A stretch of DNA of 5,519 bases from Treponema sp. (GTDB taxonomy: Bacteria > Spirochaetota > Spirochaetia > Treponematales > Treponemataceae), in contig JAGARY010000278.1 in NCBI GenBank assembly GCA_017622055.1, positions 1-5,519 on the forward strand, read 5' to 3'. The notes beneath the pieces were generated by a model. It did not search any database, was not told where the DNA came from, and saw only the letters and a program-made list of their open reading frames with translations. Below are positions 1 through 5,088 of this stretch, in pieces. Within the stretch, counting starts at the first letter, position 1, and the number at the start of each line of letters is the position of its first letter. The position numbers and the translations under genes were made by a program.

Positions 1-867
1 AAAGATTCATTATTCATCGATTTATTTTGTAAAGACAAAGAAGGCAAGCAAAACTTTATTTCACTTTACAATGCTTTACACAATACAAATCTAGATTTAG
101 CCACAACCACAGTTCAAGAAGTGAACATAGAAAACGTGTTGTACATGGCTCTTTCAAACGACATAGCTATGCTAGTTGATAACAGGTTGGTCGTTTTGGT
201 AGAACATCAATCTACAATCAACGAAAATATGCCTTTAAGGCTTTTAGAATATGTTTCTAGGATTTACGAACAACTTATTCCTTCTGAAGACAGATACGAA
301 AAAAAGATGATTAAAATTCCGTACCCAGAGTTTTTTGTATTTTACAACGGAACAGAAGATTACCCTGTAGAAACTGAACTTCGACTTTCTGATGCATTTA
401 TTTTTCCAGATGAAAAATATAATATCAAAAACAAAGATTTTTCACTTGAAATAAAAGTTAGAATTGTTAATATTAATAGTGATAAGCAAAGTCCAATTTT
501 AAAACAATGCAAAAAGTTGGAAGAATATTCTTTATTAATTGACTACATCAGAGAAAGCAAAAAACAGAATCCAAAAGCACCGTTAGAACAAGCAATTAAT
601 AAAGCATTACAAAATGGTGTTTTAAGTGAATATTTGAAACGCAAGTCAACAGAGGTCCGAAATATGTTAATTGCAGAATACAGTTACGAAACAGACATAA
701 AAGTTCAACGCAGAGAAGCCTACAGGGAAGGTCTTGAACAAGGTGCTGAACAAACAAAAATTGAAACTGCAAAAAAGTTATTAATAGATAATTTACCAAT
801 TGAGCAAATCGCTAAATATACAGATTTACCCTTAGAAAAGGTGCAGGAACTAAAACAAAATATATAA
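1..867 (+). CDS. Rpn family recombination-promoting nuclease/putative transposase (5' partial)
   Basis: The frame is open from base 1 to a TAA at 865-867, giving 288 visible residues, so the true start lies upstream; the GTG at 121 is only an internal Val codon. Residues 1-40 (DSLFIDLF, then an FISLYNALH-type segment) already belong to the family and argue against a start at 121. The core at residues 53-80 (NDIAMLVDN, then VVLVEHQSTINENMPLR) matches the PD-(D/E)XK nuclease fold of the Rpn/transposase_31 group. Candidate metal-binding residues are D54 or D60, E68 and Q70, so the motif reads E-X-Q rather than E-X-K. A TEDYP segment follows, then an Ile-Ala-Glu-Tyr helix, a Gly/Glu/Gln-rich linker (about residues 233-250) and a C-terminal helical motif (LPIEQIAKYTDLPLEKVQEL) typical of the group. 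Members act on DNA and promote RecA-independent recombination in E. coli; the role in spirochaetes is unknown. It stands alone and ends in its own terminator. Confidence 0.9.
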   Translation, partial: KDSLFIDLFCKDKEGKQNFISLYNALHNTNLDLATTTVQEVNIENVLYMALSNDIAMLVDNRLVVLVEHQSTINENMPLRLLEYVSRIYEQLIPSEDRYEKKMIKIPYPEFFVFYNGTEDYPVETELRLSDAFIFPDEKYNIKNKDFSLEIKVRIVNINSDKQSPILKQCKKLEEYSLLIDYIRESKKQNPKAPLEQAINKALQNGVLSEYLKRKSTEVRNMLIAEYSYETDIKVQRREAYREGLEQGAEQTKIETAKKLLIDNLPIEQIAKYTDLPLEKVQELKQNI

Positions 868-900
868 AATCAAATATTACGCAAAATCTTTATTCATCAT

Positions 901-954
901 TAAAAGACAAGAAAAATATATCCAATTTACTATTTTTCCTGTCTTTTATTTTTT
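901..954 (+). terminator. Intrinsic terminator of the Rpn-family gene
   Basis: An 18-base left arm (901-918) pairs with 931-948 with a single A-C mismatch, around a 12-base loop. The right arm is followed at once by six T residues (949-954). It begins 33 bases after the stop codon of the nuclease gene. The left arm is A-rich and the right arm T-rich, so it could also work weakly in the other direction, but no leftward gene ends here. It separates the nuclease gene from the esterase promoter. Confidence 0.88.
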
Positions 955-979
955 ACTTTCTATAAATCAGTGATATACT
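952..979 (+). promoter_or_regulatory. Extended -10 promoter of the esterase/DHH unit
   Basis: TTTACT at 952-957 (4 of 6 to the -35 consensus), a 16-base spacer, and TATACT at 974-979 (5 of 6 to the -10 consensus) preceded by TGA, an extended -10 TGn element, at 971-973. Transcription would be expected to start 6-7 bases after the -10 box, at 985-986, which is the A of the ATG at 986. This predicts a leaderless or nearly leaderless transcript. The -35 box overlaps the T tract of the preceding terminator. This is a reading by eye against the sigma-70 consensus. Confidence 0.65.
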
Positions 980-985
980 GATAAT

Positions 986-2092
986 ATGAAATATTCTACA
1001 TCAGATTTACAATTAAACTTAAAATGGTATGGTCGTACTTTAGACCATGATAATGTTCGTTATTTTGATTTTTCAGCTAGTGGTTTTGAATTTTGTTTTA
1101 CAGGAACTTGTGCAAAAGCAACAATTTTAAGCGATTCAAAAAATTGGAACGCCGAAAATAAAGCTGTTCTAGGGATTTATGCAAAAGTTATAAATCCAGA
1201 AGATTATATTCAAACTTCTTACTGGAACTTTTTGGAAGATGAGCCAATCAAAAAAATCACCCTTGAAGATTACGAACAAGAATATGAACTTTTTAGTTCG
1301 GAAAAAATCCAAACAGTTGTTATAAAAGTAATTAAATTAAGCGAAGTAAACTTTGGAACTGCCGGATTAAAATCTTTGGAAATTGAAGGAACTTTTGTCC
1401 AGGCAAAATCAGAAGAAAATCCTTCTGCAAAAATTGAATTTATTGGCGATTCAATTACTTGCGGCTACGGAATTGAAGGTGTTTTTGAAAAAGATTCTTT
1501 TACAACACAACAAGAACGAGCCGACAAATCTTATGCATTTTTAACTGCAAAAAAATTAAAAACCGCTTTTAATTGCGTCAGTTGGAGCGGAATTGGAATT
1601 ATTTCCAATTATGTTGATGAAACTGTTAACATTCCAAACAACGCCGTTTTAATGCCTATGATTTGGCCTTACACAGATAAATCTCTTTCTTTACGATTAG
1701 GAATTGACCCAGAAGTTTGGGATTCTTCAAAATTTTCTCCAGACATTATTGTAATTAACCTTGGAACAAATGATTCAAGTTTTGTTCGCCAAGTTGAAGA
1801 ACGCCGTCTTGCTTTTGTAAGTGGTTATCGTCAGCTTTTAGAAGCAGTTCATCGCCGTTCACCAAAAGCTAAAATTTGTTGTTGTCTTGGTGTTATGGGG
1901 CAACTTTTGTGTGATTCTATTGAAGAAGCAATTTCTTTATTTTCAAACGAATTCAAAAATACAGAAATAAAATTTGTAAAATTTCCTGTTCAAGATGATA
2001 ATGATGGAATAGCAGCAGATTGGCATCCAAGTGCAACAACTCATCAAAAAATGGCTGTTCAATTATCAGAAGAATTAAAGAATTGGATTTAA
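986..2092 (+). CDS. SGNH-fold carbohydrate esterase, CE2-like (acetylesterase), cytoplasmic
   Basis: This 368-residue protein has the two-domain plan of carbohydrate esterase family 2. A beta-rich N-terminal domain (about residues 10-145, with GRTLD and FDFSASGFEFCFTG) precedes an SGNH hydrolase domain (about 148-368). Visible catalytic blocks are GDSITCGYG with the nucleophile Ser156, NLGTND at 258-263, and DWHP at 345-348 with His347. CE2 enzymes remove acetyl groups from sugars and xylan-type polysaccharides with a Ser-His pair. No signal peptide or lipobox is present, so it probably acts in the cytoplasm on imported oligosaccharides or other acetylated small molecules; that is inference. 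The start is fixed: an in-frame TGA at 971-973 with no other start codon before 986, and the next Met is about residue 223. There is no Shine-Dalgarno sequence, consistent with leaderless translation. A Cys298-Cys299-Cys300 run is unusual. The DHH gene follows after 21 bases and is probably co-transcribed. The substrate is unproven. Confidence 0.88.
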   Translation: MKYSTSDLQLNLKWYGRTLDHDNVRYFDFSASGFEFCFTGTCAKATILSDSKNWNAENKAVLGIYAKVINPEDYIQTSYWNFLEDEPIKKITLEDYEQEYELFSSEKIQTVVIKVIKLSEVNFGTAGLKSLEIEGTFVQAKSEENPSAKIEFIGDSITCGYGIEGVFEKDSFTTQQERADKSYAFLTAKKLKTAFNCVSWSGIGIISNYVDETVNIPNNAVLMPMIWPYTDKSLSLRLGIDPEVWDSSKFSPDIIVINLGTNDSSFVRQVEERRLAFVSGYRQLLEAVHRRSPKAKICCCLGVMGQLLCDSIEEAISLFSNEFKNTEIKFVKFPVQDDNDGIAADWHPSATTHQKMAVQLSEELKNWI

Positions 2093-2100
2093 TTATTTAC

Positions 2101-2106
2101 GGAGGA
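2101..2106 (+). promoter_or_regulatory. Strong ribosome binding site for the DHH gene
   Basis: GGAGGA lies 7 bases before the ATG at 2114 and 13 bases before a second in-frame ATG at 2120, so it favours 2114. It sits inside the 21-base gap after the esterase stop codon. It contrasts with the esterase gene, which has no such site. Confidence 0.85.
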
Positions 2107-2113
2107 TTTTTAT

Positions 2114-3040
2114 ATGGCAATGCGTTTAGTTACACGTTCCGATTTTGATGGTTTAGCTTGTGGTGCTTTATTACACGACGCAGGAATTATTGATCACTGG
2201 AAATTTGCTCATCCAAAAGATTTGCAAGATGGACTTATTCCTATTGATGAAAATGACTGTTTAGCAAACGTTCCTTTTGTACCTGGTTGTGGCCTTTGGT
2301 TTGACCACCACTCTAGCGAATTTGAACGCCAAGAATTAGAAGGAAAATACAAAGGAGAAAGTCGCATCACACCTTCTTGTGCACGCATCATTTACGAATA
2401 TTACGGCGGAAAAGAGCGTTTCCCAAATTATGATGATATTATGGTTGCCGTAGATAAAGTAGATTCTGGAAATTTAACTATTGATGAAATTCAAAATCCA
2501 ACAGGATGGATTCTTATTGGTTTCTTAATGGACCCAAGAACAGGACTTGGAAGATGGCGTCAGTTTACAATTCCAAACTATGCATTAATGGAAAAACTGA
2601 TGATTGCTTGCAAAGACAAATCTACAGAAGAAATTCTTTCTATGCCAGATGTTGTAGAAAGAATTGAAATTTACAAAGAACAAACAGAAAAATTCAAAGA
2701 AATGGTTTTGGCTCATACAAAAACAGACGGAAATCTAATTATTACAGATTTACGTGGAGTAGATCCAATCTACACAGGAAACAGATTTATGATTTACAGT
2801 ATGTATCCTGAACAAAATATTTCTGCTTGGATTGTAGACGGAAAAGGTGGCCAAGGATGTTCAGCCGCAGTTGGTTATAGCATTTTGAATAAAACTTCAA
2901 AAGTTAACGTTGGAAGTCTTATGCTAAAATATGGTGGCGGTGGTCACGAAAAAGTTGGAACTTGCCAATTTACAAACGAAAATATGGAATCAGATTTGCC
3001 AAAAATGCTTAGCGAACTTTCTGCCTTAGCAAACAAATAG
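2114..3040 (+). CDS. DHH/DHHA1 family phosphoesterase
   Basis: This 308-residue protein combines an N-terminal DHH domain (about 1-150) and a C-terminal DHHA1 substrate-binding domain (about 200-305). Metal-binding motifs are visible: SDFDG with D10 and D12, FDHH with D64-H65-H66, and AVDKVDSG with D114 and D117. The DHHA1 signature is GGGGH at 274-278 followed by EKVGTCQF. The length is normal for the two-domain group that includes nano-RNase/pAp phosphatase NrnA and proteins annotated as exopolyphosphatases. The expected activity is Mn-dependent hydrolysis of a phosphoester or phosphoanhydride such as short oligonucleotides, cyclic dinucleotide products, pAp or polyphosphate. Motif I reads TRSDFDG rather than the HxDPDGD of NrnA, so a plain NrnA assignment is not safe. 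There is no signal peptide, so it is cytoplasmic. It is probably the second gene of a unit with the esterase and converges on the HAD gene. Confidence 0.9.
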   Translation: MAMRLVTRSDFDGLACGALLHDAGIIDHWKFAHPKDLQDGLIPIDENDCLANVPFVPGCGLWFDHHSSEFERQELEGKYKGESRITPSCARIIYEYYGGKERFPNYDDIMVAVDKVDSGNLTIDEIQNPTGWILIGFLMDPRTGLGRWRQFTIPNYALMEKLMIACKDKSTEEILSMPDVVERIEIYKEQTEKFKEMVLAHTKTDGNLIITDLRGVDPIYTGNRFMIYSMYPEQNISAWIVDGKGGQGCSAAVGYSILNKTSKVNVGSLMLKYGGGGHEKVGTCQFTNENMESDLPKMLSELSALANK

Positions 3041-3057
3041 ATTTCTACATTTAAAAT

Positions 3058-3104
3058 TGCGAGAAGCGAAGTTGCAATCTGGATTACTTGAGCTTCGCCT
3101 CGCA
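3058..3104. repeat. Imperfect palindromic repeat, GCGAG/GCGAAG type
   Basis: GCGAG (3059-3063), an AA bulge and GCGAAG (3066-3071) pair with CTTCGC (3093-3098) and CTCGC (3099-3103); T3058-A3104 extends the stem. Inside the loop, GCAATC and GATTAC form a second, decayed inverted pair. The arrangement resembles dispersed elements of the form GAAGCAATC...GATTGCTTCG...CTCGCAATGACA that recur in intergenic DNA of several bacteria; that comparison is from memory. It begins 17 bases after the DHH stop. No T tract follows, so it is not a canonical terminator, although a stem this strong may protect or end the transcript. Confidence 0.7.
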
Positions 3105-3123
3105 TTGACAAAATTACATTCTT

Positions 3124-3149
3124 GTCGTCCTCGGACTTGATCCGAGGAT
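3124..3149. repeat. Palindromic repeat with CCTCGGA/TCCGAGG stem, copy 1
   Basis: CCTCGGA (3129-3135), a 5-base loop (CTTGA) and TCCGAGG (3141-3147) form a perfect 7-base-pair stem. T3128-A3148 and a G-T wobble (3127 with 3149) extend it to 9 pairs. It ends 14 bases past the HAD stop codon, in the gap between convergent genes. It matches the common intergenic motif GTCATCCTCGGnCTTGAnCCGAGGATCT that I recall from several bacterial groups. It could act as a hairpin at the 3' end of the azl-HAD transcript, but it has no T tract on either strand. Confidence 0.75.
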
Positions 3150-3163
3150 CTTTCACGATGAGT

Positions 3164-3811
3164 TTACCCCAACAACAAATCTTGCAAATCTTTTACAGTT
3201 TCACAAATGTAATCTGCACCTGCGTTTTGATGTTCTTCTTTTGAACCGTAACCAAACAAAACTCCACAAGATTTAATATTATTTTTTTGCGCTCCAATAA
3301 TGTCGTATTCACGGTCGCCAATCATAAGAATTGTTTCCTTATTTTTATTGTTAGCTAATCCCAACGCATATTCAATCACTTCTTCTTTTTTGCTTCTTGA
3401 TTCATCCATGTTGCTTCCACAAATAAAATCAAAATATTTAGACAAATCAAAGTGATCTAAAATCTGAACAGAATATTGTTCTGGTTTTGAAGTTGCCACA
3501 ATCAACTCAAATCCTTGTTCTTTTAGAGCCTGCAAAAGTTGTGGAATTCCTTCATAAACAGTGTTTTCAAAAAGTCCTTTTGTGGCAAAATGTTCACGAT
3601 ATTTTTTTACTGCTAAATCATTTTTTTCGCCAGTAAAACCAAATTCCTTTTCAAAAGTAGAAGGCAAAGGAGGTCCAATAAAAGAACATAATTTTTCATA
3701 ACTTGGAATTTCAATTCCAAAATATTCTAAAGCATGAATAAAAGAATTTGTAATTCCAGCCGCTGGGTCAGTAAGTGTTCCATCTAAATCAAATAAAATA
3801 GTCTTAAACAA
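3164..3811 (-). CDS. HAD superfamily phosphatase (Gph-like, subfamily IA), TTG start
   Basis: This 215-residue protein has the four HAD motifs: FDLDGT with nucleophile D8 and acid D10; VATSKP at 105-110 with T107/S108; K141/K142; and GDREYD at 165-170 with D166 and D170. A helical cap domain (about residues 16-85, including FIGPPL at 44-49) places it in the phosphoglycolate phosphatase/5'-nucleotidase group. The likely product is a cytoplasmic phosphatase of a small phosphorylated metabolite; the substrate is not readable. The chosen start is TTG at 3811-3809. It puts the first catalytic Asp at residue 8, as usual, and follows an ACGGAG ribosome binding site with 7-base spacing. The frame stays open upstream to 3901, but that part only reads azlD out of frame. 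The first 8 bases overlap the azlD end, TTGTTTAA, implying translational coupling. It is the last gene of the leftward azlC-azlD operon. Confidence 0.88.
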   Translation of the reverse strand: MFKTILFDLDGTLTDPAAGITNSFIHALEYFGIEIPSYEKLCSFIGPPLPSTFEKEFGFTGEKNDLAVKKYREHFATKGLFENTVYEGIPQLLQALKEQGFELIVATSKPEQYSVQILDHFDLSKYFDFICGSNMDESRSKKEEVIEYALGLANNKNKETILMIGDREYDIIGAQKNNIKSCGVLFGYGSKEEHQNAGADYICETVKDLQDLLLG

Positions 3812-4112
3812 GAAATAACTCCGTAATAAAAACAATAAAACAACAAATACATGCAACAGGAAATAATCCTGCTCCAAGATACGAAAATACAATTCCAACA
3901 ATCAAAGCAATAATTCCTGCAATTGGAGATTGAGTTGCGTTGATAATTGCTGGGAATGTCATAACCGCAAGTGTTACATAAGGAATGTAGAATAAGAAAG
4001 AACGCAAAAATTTGTTCTTAATTGGTTTACGAATTAATGTTAATGGCAAAACACGAATCAAATAAGAAACAAGTGCCGCTGTAAAAATATAAATGTAGGG
4101 ATTATTTTTCAT
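3804..4112 (-). CDS. azlD: AzlD-family small subunit of branched-chain amino acid exporter
   Basis: This 102-residue, very hydrophobic protein has about four membrane segments (roughly residues 6-27, 38-58, 62-80 and 82-101). It carries the AzlD family signatures SYLIRVLPL at 16-24 and IPYVTLAVMTFP at 43-54. Length and topology are normal for the family (about 100-110 residues). AzlD partners AzlC in an inner-membrane exporter of branched-chain amino acids or analogues, as known for azlCD of Bacillus subtilis and the similar ygaZH of E. coli. The ATG at 4112 follows the azlC stop after a single base (TAAAATG). A G-rich ribosome binding site (GGGGGAAG) sits inside the last azlC codons. Its own stop overlaps the TTG start of the HAD gene. 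It is certainly co-transcribed with azlC and probably translationally coupled to both neighbours. Confidence 0.93.
   Translation of the reverse strand: MKNNPYIYIFTAALVSYLIRVLPLTLIRKPIKNKFLRSFLFYIPYVTLAVMTFPAIINATQSPIAGIIALIVGIVFSYLGAGLFPVACICCFIVFITELFLV
3819..3824 (-). promoter_or_regulatory. Ribosome binding site that fixes the HAD gene's TTG start
   Basis: On the minus strand ACGGAG lies inside the last codons of azlD, with 7 bases between it and the TTG at 3811. No ATG or GTG is suitably placed, so this site is the main support for TTG initiation. Ribosomes terminating at the azlD stop (3806-3804) would sit directly over it. Confidence 0.75.
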
Positions 4113-4113
4113 T

Positions 4114-4845
4114 TTAAACTTCCCCCTGATTTTCTGAATTTTCCATCTCTTCGTCTTTTACAGGTTTGATTATTGCAATTACCGAAGAAATTATTACTGT
4201 TAAAATTATTGTTCTAGTCCCATCAGAAAGATTTTTGATTAACGGAAGAATTCCGCACAAATAGCTACAAACAAAACTTACCACCACAGAAATTGCAATT
4301 ACCAAATTTTTCTTTGCAGGAGGAATAATTATGGCCAAAAACATTCCGTAAAGAGCCACAGACAAAGCACTAACAATTTTTGCATCTAAAAAATTTCCGG
4401 CAAGAATGCCAAGTGATGTCCCTATACTCCACAAAGGAACAGAAATAAAAATTGCACCGTAGTTGTACCAAGGATTTAAAAATCCTTTTTGTGCAATAGA
4501 AATTCCAAAGATTTCATCGGTAATTCCAAAGCCCACAAAAAAGCGATGAATAAATTTTGTTTCTGGATTAAAACGTTGGCTCAAAGCACAGCTCATTAAA
4601 AGATAGCGCGCATTTACAATAAAAGTAATAAGTGCCACTTCCAAATAAGTTACGCCTTCTTTTATTGCAGTAAAAAGTGCATATTCGCCAGCAGAAGCAA
4701 CATTAAAAAAACTGGCTACAAAACCTTGAAAAGCAGAAAGGCCCGCATTTTGTGCAACAATTCCCAAAGAAAAAGCAACTGCAAAATAACCAAGACCAAT
4801 AGGAATTCCATCTCGAATTCCTTGTAGAAAAACATTCTTTTTCAT
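4114..4845 (-). CDS. azlC: AzlC-family large subunit of branched-chain amino acid exporter
   Basis: This 243-residue integral membrane protein has the AzlC family order of motifs: GIRDGIPIGLGYFAVAFSLG at 9-28, GLSAFQ at 35-40, the charged pair NAR at 78-80 after a membrane segment, TDEIF at 109-113, then hydrophobic segments at about 129-150, 155-175, 179-204 and 210-228. The C-terminus is a short acidic tail (about 229-243). Together with AzlD it should export leucine, isoleucine, valine or toxic analogues across the inner membrane. The ATG at 4845 is chosen over an in-frame TTG at 4851. The weak GAG at 4857-4855 has 9-base spacing to the ATG but only 3 to the TTG, and MKKN... is a typical N-terminus. 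It is first in the operon azlC-azlD-HAD, with a promoter just upstream. No regulator gene (such as an Lrp/AzlB homologue) is visible beside it. Confidence 0.93.
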   Translation of the reverse strand: MKKNVFLQGIRDGIPIGLGYFAVAFSLGIVAQNAGLSAFQGFVASFFNVASAGEYALFTAIKEGVTYLEVALITFIVNARYLLMSCALSQRFNPETKFIHRFFVGFGITDEIFGISIAQKGFLNPWYNYGAIFISVPLWSIGTSLGILAGNFLDAKIVSALSVALYGMFLAIIIPPAKKNLVIAISVVVSFVCSYLCGILPLIKNLSDGTRTIILTVIISSVIAIIKPVKDEEMENSENQGEV

Positions 4846-4868
4846 AATCAAAAACTCGCGATGAAAGT

Positions 4869-4897
4869 ATAATAATTTATTTTCTTGGATATTACAA
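4869..4897 (-). promoter_or_regulatory. Probable promoter of azlC-azlD-HAD
   Basis: On the minus strand TTGTAA (4897-4892, 4 of 6 to the -35 consensus) and TATTAT (4874-4869, 5 of 6 to the -10 consensus) are separated by exactly 17 bases. Transcription would start near 4862, giving a leader of about 17 bases before the azlC ATG. An alternative -10 box, TATACT at 4871-4866, would have a 20-base spacer and is less likely. No attenuator or riboswitch fits in so short a leader. Confidence 0.55.
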
Positions 4898-4953
4898 CAG
4901 AAAGTAAAACAGATTGTCCCATGAGATCCTCAGAAACTTACATCTTTGTCTTT

Positions 4954-4979
4954 GTCATCCTCGTGCTTGAAACAAGGAT
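4954..4979. repeat. Degenerate palindromic repeat, copy 2 (related to 3124-3149)
   Basis: It aligns without gaps to the repeat at 3124-3149, with 20 of 26 positions identical (GTCATCCTCG...CTTGA...AGGAT). Arms ATCCTCGT (4957-4964) and ACAAGGAT (4972-4979) pair with a single C-A mismatch, which becomes a T-G wobble in minus-strand RNA, around a 7-base loop. It lies in the divergent gap, outside both predicted core promoters. A possible further remnant, AGATCCTC, occurs at 4924-4930. Confidence 0.6.
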
Positions 4980-5036
4980 TTTACCCCACAATCTTTTTAA
5001 TGAATTTTTTCACCAAATTCCTATGATTTTTCAAAG

Positions 5037-5065
5037 ATTACAAAAATCAATTTTTCGATTACAAT
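5037..5065 (+). promoter_or_regulatory. Possible promoter of the 5089 gene, with GATTACAA direct repeats
   Basis: ATTACA (5037-5042, 4 of 6 to -35), a 17-base spacer and TACAAT (5060-5065, 5 of 6 to -10) predict a start near 5072 and a leader of about 17 bases. Both boxes lie within exact copies of GATTACAA at 5036-5043 and 5057-5064, spaced 21 bases start to start. The region is very AT-rich, so chance matches are likely and the call is moderate. Confidence 0.42.
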
Positions 5066-5088
5066 TAGTCCAAAATAGGAGAAATCAC

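Noticed and set aside
121..123. GTG as the start codon of the first gene
   Set aside because: The same frame is open to base 1 and the 40 residues before the GTG (DSLFIDLF..., NALH) fit the family; no ribosome binding site precedes it.
596..799. Minus-strand open frame of 67 codons
   Set aside because: It lies wholly antisense to the conserved nuclease gene and its product has no recognisable motif.
2209..2391. Minus-strand open frame of 60 codons
   Set aside because: It is antisense to the DHH active-site region, has no ribosome binding site and has an unlikely composition.
3058..3149. Intrinsic terminators for the DHH and HAD genes
   Set aside because: Strong stems are present but neither strand has a T tract after them, so they are listed as repeats; factor-dependent ending remains possible.
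2944..3156. Minus-strand open frame of 70 codons across the repeats
   Set aside because: It starts within the palindromic repeat and runs antisense into the DHHA1 domain. Repeat-derived sequence gives the N-terminus MKDPRIKSEDD, a common artefact of such repeats.
3812..3901. 30-residue N-terminal extension of the HAD protein
   Set aside because: It is azlD read in another frame. HAD proteins of this group start a few residues before the FDLDGT motif, and ACGGAG supports the TTG at 3811.
4846..4851. TTG at 4851 as the azlC start
   Set aside because: Only 3 bases separate it from the nearest purine-rich GAG, while the ATG two codons later has 9-base spacing.
4846..5088. Riboswitch, T-box or leader peptide controlling azlC
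   Set aside because: The predicted azlC leader is about 17 bases, and no T-box, Leu/Ile/Val codon run or conserved riboswitch core was seen in the gap.
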